Counted from the first letter of the stretch, positions 1 through 8,892 are shown. The stretch: DNA of 52,890 nucleotides from Paludibacteraceae bacterium (GCA_017542915.1 JAFXWI010000043.1:1-52890), one strand, 5' to 3'. Notes: generated by a model from the sequence alone, not told the origin. Program-made: numbers and translations.

Positions 1-525
1 GGTAGCGAAATCAACTACCTCTTCCGGTTTGGTATAGTGGCTGACAGCGGACGAAACCTCATCCTCTACACCTGCGAGTACGCCGAGCTCAGCCTCCACG
101 GTTACATCGAACTGGTGAGCGTAGTCCACTACTTTCTTGGTGAGGGCGATGTTCTCCTCATAGGGAAGAGAAGAAGCGTCGATCATCACGCTGGAGAAAC
201 CGAAGTCCACGCAGGATTTGCAGAGTTCGAAGCTGTCTCCGTGGTCGAGGTGCAAGCAGATCTGCGGATGCTCCCAACCGAGCTCTTTAGCGTACTCAAC
301 GGCACCTTGAGCCATGTAACGAAGCAGGGTCTGGTTAGCGTAGTTACGCGCACCTTTCGATACCTGAAGAATCACCGGCGATTTGGTCTCAGCCGAAGCT
401 TTGATGATCGCTTGGAGTTGCTCCATGTTGTTGAAATTGAATGCAGGGATTGCATATCCTCCCTTGATTGCCTTAGCAAACATCTCACGGGTGTTCACAA
501 GACCTAATTCTTTGTAACTTACCAT
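1..525 (-). CDS. fba: Class II fructose-1,6-bisphosphate aldolase (N-terminal part; gene leaves the window)
   Basis: The first 175 codons are visible, starting at the ATG complementary to 523-525; the C-terminus lies beyond base 1. Class II aldolases interconvert fructose-1,6-bisphosphate with DHAP and glyceraldehyde-3-phosphate using a zinc ion in the cytosol. The HLDHG motif at residues 92-96 carries the catalytic Asp94 and zinc ligand His95. SSVMIDAS at 111-118 and VEAELG at 143-148 are also typical of the family. The gene follows the isomerase-like gene on the same strand after 55 bp filled by a word-repeat tract, so read-through from that gene is likely. I see no promoter of its own. Confidence 0.93.
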   Translation of the reverse strand, partial: MVSYKELGLVNTREMFAKAIKGGYAIPAFNFNNMEQLQAIIKASAETKSPVILQVSKGARNYANQTLLRYMAQGAVEYAKELGWEHPQICLHLDHGDSFELCKSCVDFGFSSVMIDASSLPYEENIALTKKVVDYAHQFDVTVEAELGVLAGVEDEVSSAVSHYTKPEEVVDFAT

Positions 526-530
526 AATAG

Positions 531-580
531 ATAAAATTTAAATTTTATATTTGATATTTTAGATTTTATATTTGACATTT
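531..580. repeat. AT-rich word tract (ATTTTATATTTGA type)
   Basis: Variants of the words ATTTTATATTTGA, ATTTTAGA and ATTTGACATTT repeat through the whole gap between the isomerase-like gene and fba. The lettering is close to that of the tracts at 7389-7422 and 52849-52890. Confidence 0.7.
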
Positions 581-1675
581 TTATTCACGCCAGAATTTGG
601 CAGCATGGTGGCCTTTGATGAGGAGGTGGTGGTTTGCAATCGGGTCGGTCAGGAAGTACTGACTCACGATCGGCGTCGATTGAATCCAAACCTGCGTACG
701 GCAGAGGTTCTTTTCGTACTGGCAACGCGTCAGTTTGACGTTAACCGCCAAGAGACGTTTCAGGTCACCGCTCAGTTTGACGAGGGTGTAATCGCCGGGC
801 TCTAACTCACCATGGATAGCCACACCGATACCGGACTCGAAATGGGTGGTGTACTCATGGGAAGTAGTCATCTTCAGAGGGATGGTACAGTGCGCCAAGA
901 GCATCTGTCCGTCCGGCTGAATACGAGCCGGATTGATCATGAAGCCGGGTTCGCCGGTCAGGTTCTTGCAAGCCACCATGGTCAGGAGCACCGGAATATC
1001 GCTCTCACAGCCGGCAGGAATACCTTCGTCGTTGAGTTTCGAAAGCGCAATACAACCGGTGTTCTTTACCGTAGAGAGCAGGTCGAAGCAACGCAAGGTG
1101 ATCGCATCCAGCTTATATTTAGCGATGATCTCTTTGAGCCGCTCATAAATAGCTTCGGCACCCGGCATACCCGGATCTACCACACCTAAGCTGCTCACTT
1201 CTGTAATAGGTATATCCACCAATTCACAATTCATTTTCTTGAGCACATCCTTGTAGTCTGCGCCGGAAGCGATCAGCCAATCCGAGGGAGCGCCCACTAC
1301 GCCCAGACGCTGTTTGGTAGTGTTCTTGAGCACTTTCTCCAGCGGTGCGCGGGTGAGGGATGCGGTCTCCGAGACTTCCGGGAAGACGGTATCTTTGGGA
1401 TGCTGCATGATTTTCGCAATGCCGTTACGCTGACGGATATAACTCAAAATCTCCAGAGCTGCGGCTAACGAGTTGCTGTAACCGCTGACCATCAGATAGA
1501 CAGGACGTTTCAAGTCAATCTCTTTCGCGCGAACAAGATCTACAAACTGTGCCTCTGTACCACCGGACAGAACGGCAACTACTTGGTTTTCTGCCAAGAA
1601 CTGATCCGAAACCTTGAACGGTACTTCGGATGTAGATACTTCAGTGTGAAGCTTTGAGCATAATGTGTGTAACAT
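581..1675 (-). CDS. L-fucose/L-arabinose isomerase-fold protein
   Basis: A 364-residue cytosolic protein with the layout of the fucose/arabinose isomerase superfamily. An N-terminal Rossmann-like part includes AVLSGGTEAQF near residue 35. A central part has the 'TLRCFDLL' and 'GIPAGCESDIPVLLTM' stretches, where the latter resembles the metal-site region (E-x-D) of FucI/AraA-like enzymes. The C-terminal beta-rich part contains 'AHCTIPL' and 'HFESGIGVAIHGEL'. It is shorter than classic FucI (about 590) and AraA (about 500), so the substrate cannot be read from the sequence. Proximity to fba fits a role in sugar catabolism, but that is inference. The start ATG is at 1673-1675, with a promoter about 65 bp upstream. 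Confidence 0.72.
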   Translation of the reverse strand: MLHTLCSKLHTEVSTSEVPFKVSDQFLAENQVVAVLSGGTEAQFVDLVRAKEIDLKRPVYLMVSGYSNSLAAALEILSYIRQRNGIAKIMQHPKDTVFPEVSETASLTRAPLEKVLKNTTKQRLGVVGAPSDWLIASGADYKDVLKKMNCELVDIPITEVSSLGVVDPGMPGAEAIYERLKEIIAKYKLDAITLRCFDLLSTVKNTGCIALSKLNDEGIPAGCESDIPVLLTMVACKNLTGEPGFMINPARIQPDGQMLLAHCTIPLKMTTSHEYTTHFESGIGVAIHGELEPGDYTLVKLSGDLKRLLAVNVKLTRCQYEKNLCRTQVWIQSTPIVSQYFLTDPIANHHLLIKGHHAAKFWRE

Positions 1676-1737
1676 GGTTGTATTGTTTTAAAGTGTTATT
1701 GTTTATTGCCTATTTATGCAAGTTTTAAAATTCGCTG

Positions 1738-1769
1738 CAAAGTTACGAAAAAAAAATGACATACGCAAG
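1738..1769 (-). promoter_or_regulatory. Bacteroidetes-type promoter for the isomerase-like gene
   Basis: On the minus strand TAACTTTG (-7, complement of 1738-1745) follows CTTG (-33, complement of 1766-1769) at exactly 20 nt. It may also drive fba. Confidence 0.7.
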
Positions 1770-1777
1770 CACGCACG

Positions 1778-2284
1778 TCACTTTTTTACGAAAGTAAAGT
1801 ATTTTTGTCCCAAATAGCTGATGGCAACGGTAACTAAAGTGATGACCATCTTACTAGGTGTGGGGTACCAACCGAGTGCTTCAACGCATAGTTTGAGTCC
1901 GAAATAGTTGATGGCTAAGTTGATCATAACGATCACTACATACCGTCCGAGTTGCCGCGCACTATGGAGGTTCGAACTCGAAAAGGTAACATTCTTTTGG
2001 AGCCAAAATCCTGTCAGCAATGTGATCGGGAAGACGATGCAGAGCGAGGCGATGTGAGGAGTGATACATAGGACAAAGGGACAATGGACAATGGACAATG
2101 GACCAAAATATACATTCTCATGCCCGATGACAAAGTTATAGACGAGGAAATAGAGGATCCAATCGAGCACGAGGTTACCTCCTCCGCAGGCTGCGTAACG
2201 GAAGAGTTGCTCCGACATGACCTTACGGAACGGCGGATAGAAAAAATCGATGATTTTAGTCAGTATGTGTGCCAGTTTATTCAT
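1778..2284 (-). CDS. GtrA-like family membrane protein
   Basis: A 168-residue polytopic protein of the GtrA/DPMS family (PF04138), whose members take part in moving or anchoring polyprenyl-linked sugars at the inner membrane. The family opening 'EQLFRYAACGGGNLVLDWILYF' shape is clear at residues 25-46, and 'FWLQKNVTF' and 'YLGQKYFTF' mark the ends of the hydrophobic pairs. Residues 61-72 (GPLSIVHCPFVL) are encoded by a GGACAATG word tract in the loop after the first membrane pair. This looks like an in-frame insertion, since the family has no conserved sequence there. The gene diverges from cysS. Confidence 0.85.
   Translation of the reverse strand: MNKLAHILTKIIDFFYPPFRKVMSEQLFRYAACGGGNLVLDWILYFLVYNFVIGHENVYFGPLSIVHCPFVLCITPHIASLCIVFPITLLTGFWLQKNVTFSSSNLHSARQLGRYVVIVMINLAINYFGLKLCVEALGWYPTPSKMVITLVTVAISYLGQKYFTFVKK
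2071..2104. repeat. In-frame GGACAATG word tract inside the gtrA-like gene
   Basis: Four to five copies of GGACAATG/GGACAAAG in a row. The tract length lets it be read through in frame as part of a hydrophobic loop. Confidence 0.8.
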
Positions 2285-2292
2285 AAACGGTG

Positions 2293-2324
2293 CAAAGGTA
2301 CTACTTTTTTACGAAATATGCAAG
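2293..2324 (-). promoter_or_regulatory. Promoter for the gtrA-like gene
   Basis: Minus-strand TACCTTTG (complement of 2293-2300) with CTTG (complement of 2321-2324) 20 nt upstream. Transcription would start only a few bases ahead of the ATG at 2282-2284. Confidence 0.7.
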
Positions 2325-2370
2325 AAAAAAGACAAATATATTAAAATTCATCACAAAAGAGGGGGTAAAA

Positions 2371-2402
2371 TTTGCATATTTGCCAAAAAAGCAGTACCTT
2401 TG
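2371..2402 (+). promoter_or_regulatory. Promoter for cysS
   Basis: TTTG at 2371-2374, 20 nt, then TACCTTTG at 2395-2402: a full match to the Bacteroidetes consensus, 44 bp ahead of the start codon. Confidence 0.85.
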
Positions 2403-2446
2403 CAGCCGCAAAGGTTTTAATCACAGCTAAAACTGAAAATAACTAT

Positions 2447-3919
2447 ATGTTGGAAATTTACAACTCGATTACTCGATTCAAGGAAACATTCAAGCCCCTT
2501 CATGAGGGACACGTTGGTATGTATGTATGCGGTCCTACGGTGTATGGCGATGCCCATTTGGGTCACGCCCGTCCGGCTATCACGTTCGATGTGCTGTACC
2601 GCTACCTTCAGTTTTTGGGCTACAAAGTGCGTTATGTCCGTAATATCACCGATGTGGGTCACTTGGAGCATGACGCCGATGAAGGCGAGGATAAGATAGC
2701 TAAGAAAGCGCGTTTGGAGCAGTTGGAGCCGATGGAGGTTGTTCAGTTCTATACCAACCGTTACCACCGCGATATGGCAGCCCTTAATGTCTTGCCGCCT
2801 TCTATCGAGCCTCATGCGAGCGGACATATTATTGAGCAGATTGCTTTTGTGCAGAAGATTCTGGACAAAGGCTATGCCTATGTGTCGAACGGCAGCGTGT
2901 ATATGGACGTAGAGAAATACGCGAAGGATTATCCGTATGGTAAGTTGAGCGGCAGAAACCTCAACGATATCGTGACCGAGACCCGTGAGTTGGACGGTCA
3001 GGAGGAGAAGAAACACAGCTATGATTTTGCCCTTTGGAAGAAAGCGAGTCCGGAACATATCATGCATTGGCCGAGTCCGTGGAGCGAAGGTTTCCCGGGA
3101 TGGCATATGGAGTGCTCCACGATGGGTACCAAGTACCTTGGTGAGCAGTTTGATATCCACGGAGGTGGTCTGGATCTGATCTTCCCTCACCATGAGGCGG
3201 AGATTGCGCAGTCTTGTGCCGCTTTGGGTCATGAGACCGTACACTACTGGATGCATAATAACATGATCACTATCGCGGGAAAGAAAATGGGTAAGAGCTA
3301 CAATAACTTCATTACCTTGGAGCAGTTCTTCAATGGTCAACACCCCTTGCTGAGCAAGCCTTTCGGTCCGATGGTGATTCGTTTCTTCATCTTGCAGGCT
3401 CATTACCGCTCTACCGTAGATTTCTCGTCTGAAGCCCTTGAAGCCGCAGAGAAAGGTCTGCAACGAATGCAGGAAGCCTATGCAAGACTGCTGAAAGTAC
3501 AAGGGGACAATGTACAAGGTACAAAGGGCATCGAGGTAGCAGGTCTTCGAGAGCGTTGCCAAACGGCGATGGACGATGATCTGAATACGCCGTTTGTTAT
3601 CGCAGCGCTCTTCGATTCCGCAAAAGCCATCAATACCGTTTGGGACGGTAAGGGAACGATCAGCGAGGCTGACCTCAACGAACTGAAGGAGGTTTGGAAA
3701 ACGTATGCTATCGATATCCTCGGTCTGCGACTTGAAGAGCAAGGTGGTGGAGACGAGAAGATGAAGGCTTTTAACGGCGCTATTGATCTGCTATTGGGTA
3801 TCCGCCTTCAGGCAAAGCAGAACAAAGATTGGACTACATCCGATAAGATCCGCAACGAACTGACCGCTCTCGGTTTCCAGATCAAAGACACCAAAGACGG
3901 ATACGAATGGAGCATTTAG
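2447..3919 (+). CDS. cysS: Cysteine--tRNA ligase
   Basis: A 490-residue class Ia aminoacyl-tRNA synthetase that charges tRNA-Cys in the cytosol. [16 protein letters not shown] at residues 28-43 holds zinc ligand Cys28 and the HIGH-type motif HLGH (37-40). 'GWHMECS' and 'HHEAE' provide the other zinc-site residues, and KKMGKS is the KMSKS-loop equivalent in the Ser-to-Gly form. I take the ATG at 2447 because the upstream in-frame ATG at 2372 lies inside the promoter. Residues 351-361 ([11 protein letters not shown]) are encoded by a GTACAAGG/GGACAATG word tract between the catalytic core and the anticodon-binding region. The last 13 bp overlap the next gene. Confidence 0.97.
   Translation: MLEIYNSITRFKETFKPLHEGHVGMYVCGPTVYGDAHLGHARPAITFDVLYRYLQFLGYKVRYVRNITDVGHLEHDADEGEDKIAKKARLEQLEPMEVVQFYTNRYHRDMAALNVLPPSIEPHASGHIIEQIAFVQKILDKGYAYVSNGSVYMDVEKYAKDYPYGKLSGRNLNDIVTETRELDGQEEKKHSYDFALWKKASPEHIMHWPSPWSEGFPGWHMECSTMGTKYLGEQFDIHGGGLDLIFPHHEAEIAQSCAALGHETVHYWMHNNMITIAGKKMGKSYNNFITLEQFFNGQHPLLSKPFGPMVIRFFILQAHYRSTVDFSSEALEAAEKGLQRMQEAYARLLKVQGDNVQGTKGIEVAGLRERCQTAMDDDLNTPFVIAALFDSAKAINTVWDGKGTISEADLNELKEVWKTYAIDILGLRLEEQGGGDEKMKAFNGAIDLLLGIRLQAKQNKDWTTSDKIRNELTALGFQIKDTKDGYEWSI
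3497..3529. repeat. In-frame GTACAAGG/GGACAATG word tract inside cysS
   Basis: Repeated words GTACAAGG, GGACAATG, GTACAAGG and TACAAAGG. They share lettering with the tracts at 2071-2104, 20965-20999 and 48262-48286. Confidence 0.75.
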
Positions 3920-4632
3920 GAATAAAGAGTAAAGACCGCTACGCTAAAAGAATAAAGACTTGTTTGTGTCTAATGATGCATTTAAGTCTTTATTCCTTAT
4001 TCTTTATTCCTTTAGTCTCTTGTAGTCATCAGACACAAGAGACGGTCATAGCCGAAGACAGCTTGGTTTGGTATCCGGGACGGACGTTTGATTACAAGCA
4101 GAAGTTCAACGATATGCAGAGTAAGCAGCATGAGGTAGCTTCCCGAATCGGTTTGGCACGTCCGCCTAAGGATAGAGACGATGCTGCCAGTATGCGAAAA
4201 AGTCTCGTTGAAATCAAGACAAATGAGAACTATATCGTAGATGAATTGACGCACTCGGTACCGTTTCTGATTCCTTCGGCTAAGAAGGAGTTGGATGCGA
4301 TCGGGGCAGAATGGTCGGATATATTAAAACGAAACGGTTTGCCGCACTATCAGTTCTATGTCACTTCTGTTTTGCGGACACAGGAAGATGTGAAGTTCCT
4401 TCAGCGGAGCGGAAACATCAATTCGACGACGCAGTCCTGTCATTGTTATGGTACGACCTTCGATTTGGCGTATATGCGCTATAATAAAGTATCGCGTACG
4501 CGCATGTATATGCATGAGGATAATCTGAAACTCGTCTTGGGACAAGTTCTTCTTAACCATCAGCGGGCAGGAAAGATCTACGTCAAGTACGAATGGAAAC
4601 AGAGCTGTTTCCACATTACTGTGAGGGAATGA
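3907..4632 (+). CDS. DUF5715-family lipoprotein, M15-like peptidase fold
   Basis: A 241-residue exported lipoprotein (an n-region, hydrophobic [12 protein letters not shown], and lipobox Cys39). The mature part carries [10 protein letters not shown] (Ser177, His179, Asp186) and FHI (His236). This is the spacing of the SxHxxGxAxD ... H zinc motif of M15/VanY-type D,D- or L,D-carboxypeptidases. A periplasmic peptidoglycan-trimming role is therefore plausible; the family assignment is from memory. ATGs at 3973 and 3976 would give a shorter, equally good signal peptide; the 3907 start overlaps cysS by 13 bp and suggests coupling. The first 38 codons are encoded mostly by an inverted pair of word tracts. 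Confidence 0.75.
   Translation: MEHLGIKSKDRYAKRIKTCLCLMMHLSLYSLFFIPLVSCSHQTQETVIAEDSLVWYPGRTFDYKQKFNDMQSKQHEVASRIGLARPPKDRDDAASMRKSLVEIKTNENYIVDELTHSVPFLIPSAKKELDAIGAEWSDILKRNGLPHYQFYVTSVLRTQEDVKFLQRSGNINSTTQSCHCYGTTFDLAYMRYNKVSRTRMYMHEDNLKLVLGQVLLNHQRAGKIYVKYEWKQSCFHITVRE
3919..4021. repeat. Inverted pair of GAATAAAG word tracts
   Basis: GAATAAAGAGTAAAGAC-type words at 3919-3960 face their complement (AAGTCTTTATTCC... type) at 3984-4021 across a 23-nt loop. AATAAAGACTT (3950-3960) pairs perfectly with 3984-3994. The pair lies in the coding start of the DUF5715 gene and could fold into a hairpin over the alternative ATGs at 3973/3976. Confidence 0.65.
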
Positions 4633-4696
4633 AGGGGTTAGAGGGTTAGTGGATTAGTGGGTTAGAGGATTAGAGGGTTAGAGGGTTAGTGGGTTT
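4632..4696. repeat. GTTAGAGG word tract between convergent genes
   Basis: About eight copies of GGGTTAGAGG, GGATTAGTG and GGGTTAGTG. The tract encodes the last residues (NPLTL) and the stop of the minus-strand gene ending at 4670. Confidence 0.8.
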
Positions 4697-4870
4697 GTCC
4701 TTTTTCTCTTTTTCGCAGATATCTATCAAACTGCAATCGGTACACGCTGAAGAATCGGGCTGCTCTTTGGGGCAGTCCTCTTTTTTGCGTTTAGCTTTGA
4801 TCCGTTCGTTAATTTCTATTAACGTCAGGATTCCAGCTGCCATTATTATAAATGCTATTAGCGCTTTCAA
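4670..4870 (-). CDS. Small Cys-rich membrane protein
   Basis: A 66-residue protein of unknown function. It has one N-terminal membrane segment (residues 3-19), a basic stretch KAKRKK, then four cysteines at 33, 43, 46 and 52 (C-x9-C-x2-C-x5-C). That pattern could bind metal or an iron-sulfur cluster on the cytosolic side; this is inference only. The only usable start is TTG (complement of 4868-4870): an in-frame TAA lies four codons upstream, inside the adjoining word tract. The C-terminal NPLTL is tract-encoded. It sits downstream of parE on the same strand. Confidence 0.55.
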   Translation of the reverse strand: MKALIAFIIMAAGILTLIEINERIKAKRKKEDCPKEQPDSSACTDCSLIDICEKEKKDKPTNPLTL

Positions 4871-4903
4871 AATGTTAAAGTGTTAAATTGTTAAATCGTT
4901 AAT
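4871..4903. repeat. GTTAAA word tract
   Basis: ATGTTAAAG, TGTTAAAT, TGTTAAAT and CGTTAATCG in a row. It separates parE from the small Cys-rich gene, supplies the parE stop codon and adjoins the TTG start of the next gene. The same lettering recurs at 21640-21680. Confidence 0.75.
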
Positions 4904-6815
4904 CGTCGATTTCATCGACTCTATCTTCCTCGATGACGAGGTTGTCGATGATGAACTGTTGGCGCTCGGTTGTGTTCTTGCCCATATAGTAAGCAAGTAA
5001 CTCTTTGACATTATCGTCCTTACGCAAAGTGACTTGGTCCAAACGGATGCCGGCACCTATAAAACCCTTGAATTCATCGGGAGAAATCTCACCCAGACCT
5101 TTGAATCGGGTGATCTCCGGCGTCTTGATCCGGGAGATGGCTTTCTGACGCTCTTCCTCGGAATAACAGTAGATCGTTTGGCTCTTGTCCTTGACGCGGA
5201 AAAGCGGCGTCTGAAGGATATAGACGTGTCCTTTCTTGACCAAATCGGGGAAGAACTGCAGGAAGAACGTGAGCATCAACAGACGGATGTGCATACCGTC
5301 CACATCAGCATCGGTAGCGATGATGACTTTGTTGTAACGCAGTTCATCGAGTCCGTCCTCTATATTCAATGCGGATTGCAGACAGTTGAACTCTTCGTTC
5401 TCGTATACGACAGATTTGCTCAGCCCGTAGCTGTTGAGCGGTTTACCGCGGAGGGAGAAGACTGCTTGAGTGCGCACGTCACGGCTCTTGGTGATCGAAC
5501 CGGATGCAGAGAGACCCTCGGTAATGAAGATACAGGACTCCAAACGCAGATCGTCATCTGCATCTTTTGCCGATTTCACCGGCTTGGTGTCGTTGAGGTG
5601 GATCTGACAATCCCGCAGTTTGGGATTGTTGACGAGGTTCTTCTTGGCTCTCTCTCGTGCCGCTTTGGTGACGCCCGCAATCGCTTTACGCTCTTTCTCG
5701 GAGTCTTGGATCTTCTGGAGCATGATCTCCACGGTCTGTGGGTTCTTATGGAGATAGTTGTCCAGATGGGTCTTGACGAAGTCGTTTACAAACTTATTGA
5801 CAGAGATGCCGCCGTTAGGAGACATATCTTTGGAGCCGAGTTTGACTTTGGTCTGCGACTCGAAGACGGGCTCCTCTACGTTGATAGCGATTGCTCCGAC
5901 TACGCCGTTACGGATGTCTGCGAGTTCTTGGTTCTTATTGAAAAACTCTTTGATGGTACGTCCGATCGCTTCGCGGTATGCGGTTTGGTGCGTACCGCCT
6001 TGGATCGTGTGCTGACCGTTGACGAACGAGTAATACTCATCGCCGTTCTGGTCGGTATGCGTCAGGGCAATCTCAATATCTTCGCCCACGATGTGAATGA
6101 TCGGGTAGAGCGGCGAGACGGTCATATTCTCCGTCAGAAGGTCGAGCAGACCATTCTTGGAGGTATATTTCTTGCCGTTATAGATGAGCGTCAGACCGGT
6201 GTTGAGGTAAGCGTAGTTACGTAGCAACTCCTCGATGTAATCATCGCGGAAATGGTAGTTCTCAAAGAGTCCTTTGCTGTCATCGGGCGCAAACTCGATG
6301 ATCGTACCGCGTCTCTCGGGACCGTTATAATCGAGGATACCTGTGTCGGAAGTCAGTTTGCCTTGTGCGAACTCCGCCCGACGCGTTTTGCCTTCGCGGT
6401 AAGACTCCACAGCGAAGAACGAAGAGAGGGCATTGACGGCTTTGGTACCGACACCGTTCAGACCGACGGATTTCTTGAAGGCTTTGGAGTCGTACTTACC
6501 GCCGGTATTGAGCACAGAGACTACTTCTACCAGTTTGCCCAAAGGAATACCGCGTCCGTAGTCACGCACACGTACTCTTCCGTCATGCACATCTACCTCG
6601 ATCACCTTTCCTTCACCCATACGGAACTCATCGATGGAGTTATCGATGGATTCTTTGATGAGGACGTAGATACCGTCATCGGAGTGACTACCGTCGCCTA
6701 ATTTACCGATATACATACCCGGACGTCGCCGGATATGCTCCATGTCGTCGAGGTGAATAATGTTCTCATCGCCGTAGTCCACGGCTGCCAAATTTATTTC
6801 GTTTTCTTCTGCCAT
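4899..6815 (-). CDS. parE: DNA topoisomerase IV subunit B
   Basis: A 638-residue GHKL ATPase subunit that works with ParC to decatenate chromosomes. Visible features are RRPGMYIG near residue 30, the ATP-binding '[10 protein letters not shown]' with Asn/Asp, 'RDYGRGIP', '[14 protein letters not shown]', a transducer domain, then the Toprim motif with '[11 protein letters not shown]' and '[12 protein letters not shown]', and the tail 'RFKGLGEI'. The length and the short C-terminal region suit ParE rather than GyrB. The start overlaps the end of cca by 22 bp, so the two genes are transcribed together from the cca promoter. Confidence 0.9.
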   Translation of the reverse strand: MAEENEINLAAVDYGDENIIHLDDMEHIRRRPGMYIGKLGDGSHSDDGIYVLIKESIDNSIDEFRMGEGKVIEVDVHDGRVRVRDYGRGIPLGKLVEVVSVLNTGGKYDSKAFKKSVGLNGVGTKAVNALSSFFAVESYREGKTRRAEFAQGKLTSDTGILDYNGPERRGTIIEFAPDDSKGLFENYHFRDDYIEELLRNYAYLNTGLTLIYNGKKYTSKNGLLDLLTENMTVSPLYPIIHIVGEDIEIALTHTDQNGDEYYSFVNGQHTIQGGTHQTAYREAIGRTIKEFFNKNQELADIRNGVVGAIAINVEEPVFESQTKVKLGSKDMSPNGGISVNKFVNDFVKTHLDNYLHKNPQTVEIMLQKIQDSEKERKAIAGVTKAARERAKKNLVNNPKLRDCQIHLNDTKPVKSAKDADDDLRLESCIFITEGLSASGSITKSRDVRTQAVFSLRGKPLNSYGLSKSVVYENEEFNCLQSALNIEDGLDELRYNKVIIATDADVDGMHIRLLMLTFFLQFFPDLVKKGHVYILQTPLFRVKDKSQTIYCYSEEERQKAISRIKTPEITRFKGLGEISPDEFKGFIGAGIRLDQVTLRKDDNVKELLAYYMGKNTTERQQFIIDNLVIEEDRVDEIDD

Positions 6816-8275
6816 AGTTCGTTAATGTATTGTATTGCGGCTTCGCGTTCGTTGGGTATAACGCCGTCAAGGATTGCATCTTTGACAGCCGCTTTGAGTT
6901 CTCCTACCAGCGAGCAGGGTTCGAGTCCGAACATCTGCATGATCTCATCGCCGTTCACGGGCGGTTGGAAATTACGGATCCGATCTCGCTCTTCGAGCTC
7001 TACCATCTTCTCGCGAACGAGCTGATAGTTCCGATGGAATCGGGCTTTTTTCTCCTCGTTGCGACTTGTGATGTCCGCATCGCAGAGCATCATCAGATCG
7101 TCTATATCGTCTCCTGCCTCGAAGAGAAGTCGTCTTACGGCGGAGTCGGTCACGGTGTCTTCTATGAGGTTGATGGGACGCATATGGAGATCGACCATCT
7201 TCTTGACGTACTCCATCTTCTCGTTGAGCGGCAGTTTCATCTTGGCAAAGATCTTCGGAACCATCTTTGCTCCGATATAATTATGGTTGCGGAATGTCCA
7301 TCCGGTTTGCGGATCCCACGCTTTGGAGCGCGGTTTGCCGATGTCGTGTAGCAATGCTGCCCAGCGGAGCCAAAGACCCTTTGGGTCTATTTGAGATGTG
7401 AGATTTGAGATTTGAGATTTCTGTAATTCGGCGACATTATCGAGGACTTTGAGCGTGTGAAGGAAGACATCTTTGTGTCCGCGACCTTCTTTTACCTCAA
7501 TGCCTTTGAGAGCTGCCAACTCGGGGAAGATAAGCGGTAATAGCCCTGTTTTGTCGAGTAACAGCCATCCTTCCGAGGGTTTGCGGCTTAGCATGATCTT
7601 ATTGAGCTCTTCTGCGATGCGTTCTTTGGTAATGATGTGTATCCGTTCTTTATTGCGGATGATGGCATCAAAGGTCTCGTCGTCGAGGAAGAAGCCTAAT
7701 TGCGTAGCAAAGCGGATCGCACGCATCATTCGTAACGGGTCGTCGGAGAAAGTGATGTCCGGATCTAAGGGCGTTCGGATGATACAACGCTCCAAATCGC
7801 CTATTCCATCGAACGGATCGAGCAATTCTCCATAGCGGTTTTGGTTGAGACAGATAGCTAAGGCGTTGATGGTGAAATCCCTTCTATTCTGGTCTTCCTC
7901 TAATGTGCCATCTTCTACGATGGGGTTTCGGCTGTCACGTGTGTAGCTCTCCCGCCTTGCGCCAACGAACTCTAACTCCATCTCTCCGCGTTTCACTTGT
8001 GCGGTACCGTAGGTCTTGAAGATAGAGAGATGGGCTTTTTTGCCTAAGCGTTTTGCTACTGCTTCCGCTAATTGTATACCGGGACGAGCGGATGAAGACG
8101 CCTGATCAGAAGCATTTGGAAATAGACACACGACATCTATATCCGTGCTTTCGCGATGCAGGAACAGATCGCGAACCCATCCTCCTATGACGTAGCAGTC
8201 CATACCCAAACGATCGGCCTCTTCGCCGATCAAATGCAGGACAGGATTGTCTATTTTAGAATTCGTTACGACCAT
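6794..8275 (-). CDS. cca: CCA tRNA nucleotidyltransferase with HD domain
   Basis: A 493-residue class II nucleotidyltransferase that adds or repairs the 3' CCA of tRNAs. The head domain has GGWVRD (31-36) and metal-binding DIDVV (45-49), followed by [10 protein letters not shown] (131-140) and [12 protein letters not shown] (179-190). A C-terminal HD phosphohydrolase domain includes HDIGK at 310-314. Residues 286-297 ([12 protein letters not shown]), just before the HD motif, are encoded by an ATTTGAG word tract and look like an inserted linker. The gene is first in an operon with parE, and its promoter is directly upstream. Confidence 0.95.
   Translation of the reverse strand: MVVTNSKIDNPVLHLIGEEADRLGMDCYVIGGWVRDLFLHRESTDIDVVCLFPNASDQASSSARPGIQLAEAVAKRLGKKAHLSIFKTYGTAQVKRGEMELEFVGARRESYTRDSRNPIVEDGTLEEDQNRRDFTINALAICLNQNRYGELLDPFDGIGDLERCIIRTPLDPDITFSDDPLRMMRAIRFATQLGFFLDDETFDAIIRNKERIHIITKERIAEELNKIMLSRKPSEGWLLLDKTGLLPLIFPELAALKGIEVKEGRGHKDVFLHTLKVLDNVAELQKSQISNLTSQIDPKGLWLRWAALLHDIGKPRSKAWDPQTGWTFRNHNYIGAKMVPKIFAKMKLPLNEKMEYVKKMVDLHMRPINLIEDTVTDSAVRRLLFEAGDDIDDLMMLCDADITSRNEEKKARFHRNYQLVREKMVELEERDRIRNFQPPVNGDEIMQMFGLEPCSLVGELKAAVKDAILDGVIPNEREAAIQYINELWQKKTK
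7389..7422. repeat. In-frame ATTTGAG word tract inside cca
   Basis: ATTTGAGATGTGAG followed by ATTTGAG, ATTTGAG and ATTTC. The same words appear at 36975-36997 and 52849-52890. Confidence 0.8.
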
Positions 8276-8293
8276 CTTTTATGAAATCGGGCA

Positions 8294-8325
8294 CAAAGGT
8301 ACGATTTTTTTTGCAAATATGCAAA
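8294..8325 (-). promoter_or_regulatory. Promoter for cca-parE
   Basis: Minus-strand TACCTTTG (complement of 8294-8301) and TTTG (complement of 8322-8325) are 20 nt apart. Confidence 0.85.
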
Positions 8326-8333
8326 TAAAAGTA

Positions 8334-8407
8334 AATTAAAAATTCAAAATTAAGAATTAAAAATTATTTTTCAAAATTCAAAATTAAAAATTAAGAATTA
8401 AATTTTC
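8334..8407. repeat. 74-bp AT-only direct repeat, left copy
   Basis: Composed of AATTAAAAATT, AATTCAAAATT and AATTAAGAATT words and ending in AAATTTTC. It matches 8925-8998 with one mismatch (C at 8345 against A). Confidence 0.9.
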
Positions 8408-8461
8408 GTAGTGGTGTGAAGATTTTATTCAAAAAAAAGGGAAAGAAGGCATCAAAAAGTA

Positions 8462-8478
8462 TATATACGTAGTATATA
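8462..8478. promoter_or_regulatory. Inverted repeat TATATAC-GTA-GTATATA
   Basis: Perfect 7-bp arms around 3 nt. It could be a dimeric regulator site or a weak hairpin. Confidence 0.5.
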
Positions 8479-8490
8479 TAGTATAAGGCA

Positions 8491-8508
8491 CTATTTTTGC
8501 AAAAATAG
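8491..8508. promoter_or_regulatory. Perfect 18-bp palindrome CTATTTTTGCAAAAATAG
   Basis: Self-complementary over all 18 positions, which favours a protein-binding site over an RNA hairpin because there is no loop. Confidence 0.55.
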
Positions 8509-8518
8509 GGTTGTATCC

Positions 8519-8550
8519 TTGGGGTATCCTATGGGTATGTTTGGGGTATC
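8519..8550. promoter_or_regulatory. Three GGGTAT copies at about one helical turn
   Basis: TTGGGGTATC at 8519-8528 and 8541-8550 (22 bp apart), with ATGGGTATGT between them at 8531-8540. The spacing puts all three on one face of the helix. Confidence 0.5.
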
Positions 8551-8809
8551 ATTTGGCGCGATATCGTGTTTAGATCGTAAAAGGGTGTATGAAAGCTCGT
8601 GCTGCTATGGATATGTGGTCAGAAGAAGGAGGGAGAAGTTACAAAAAATGACCATGATTGGTGTGTGGTGTGACAAAATTGTCCTTGATTGATGCGTGGA
8701 TTTATTCGATGAAATCGGGGATTTACGAGGTTTTGAGGTGAGGGGGAAATGGATGTTTGTGGGTGGTTGATGTGGAAAAATTGACATCCTTATAATTTTG
8801 CGTACAGGT

Positions 8810-8847
8810 GTAACAATACGTAAAAATTTGGTAACAATACGTAAAAA
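8810..8847. promoter_or_regulatory. Tandem operator candidate GTAACAATACGTAAAAA x2
   Basis: Two identical 17-bp copies (8810-8826 and 8831-8847) with a 21-bp period, two helical turns. They end 13 bp upstream of the -33 element of the promoter for the AraC-type gene, a typical activator position. Confidence 0.6.
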
Positions 8848-8860
8848 AGTTGCAAAAAGG

Positions 8861-8892
8861 GTTGCGTATGTCGGATTTTTTTTGTAATTTTG
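8861..8892 (+). promoter_or_regulatory. Promoter for the AraC-type regulator gene
   Basis: GTTG at 8861-8864, 20 nt, TAATTTTG at 8885-8892. The predicted 5' leader of about 125 nt contains the right-hand 74-bp repeat. Confidence 0.7.

Noticed and set aside
2417..3742. 441-codon open frame on the minus strand across cysS
   Set aside because: It is antisense to an unmistakable cysS, shows no domain and reflects the codon bias of the real gene.
4632..4696. GTTAGAGG tandem copies as a CRISPR or telomere-like array
   Set aside because: Units are 9-10 bp, irregular and without spacers; they fit the dispersed word-tract class.
5034..6224. 396-codon plus-strand frame opposite parE
   Set aside because: Antisense to the conserved Toprim and transducer region of parE; no domain of its own.
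8605..8787. 60-codon minus-strand frame in the repeat-framed island
   Set aside because: Low-complexity composition (Pro/Ser/Thr), no promoter match, no initiation region; more likely the complement of G/T-rich DNA.
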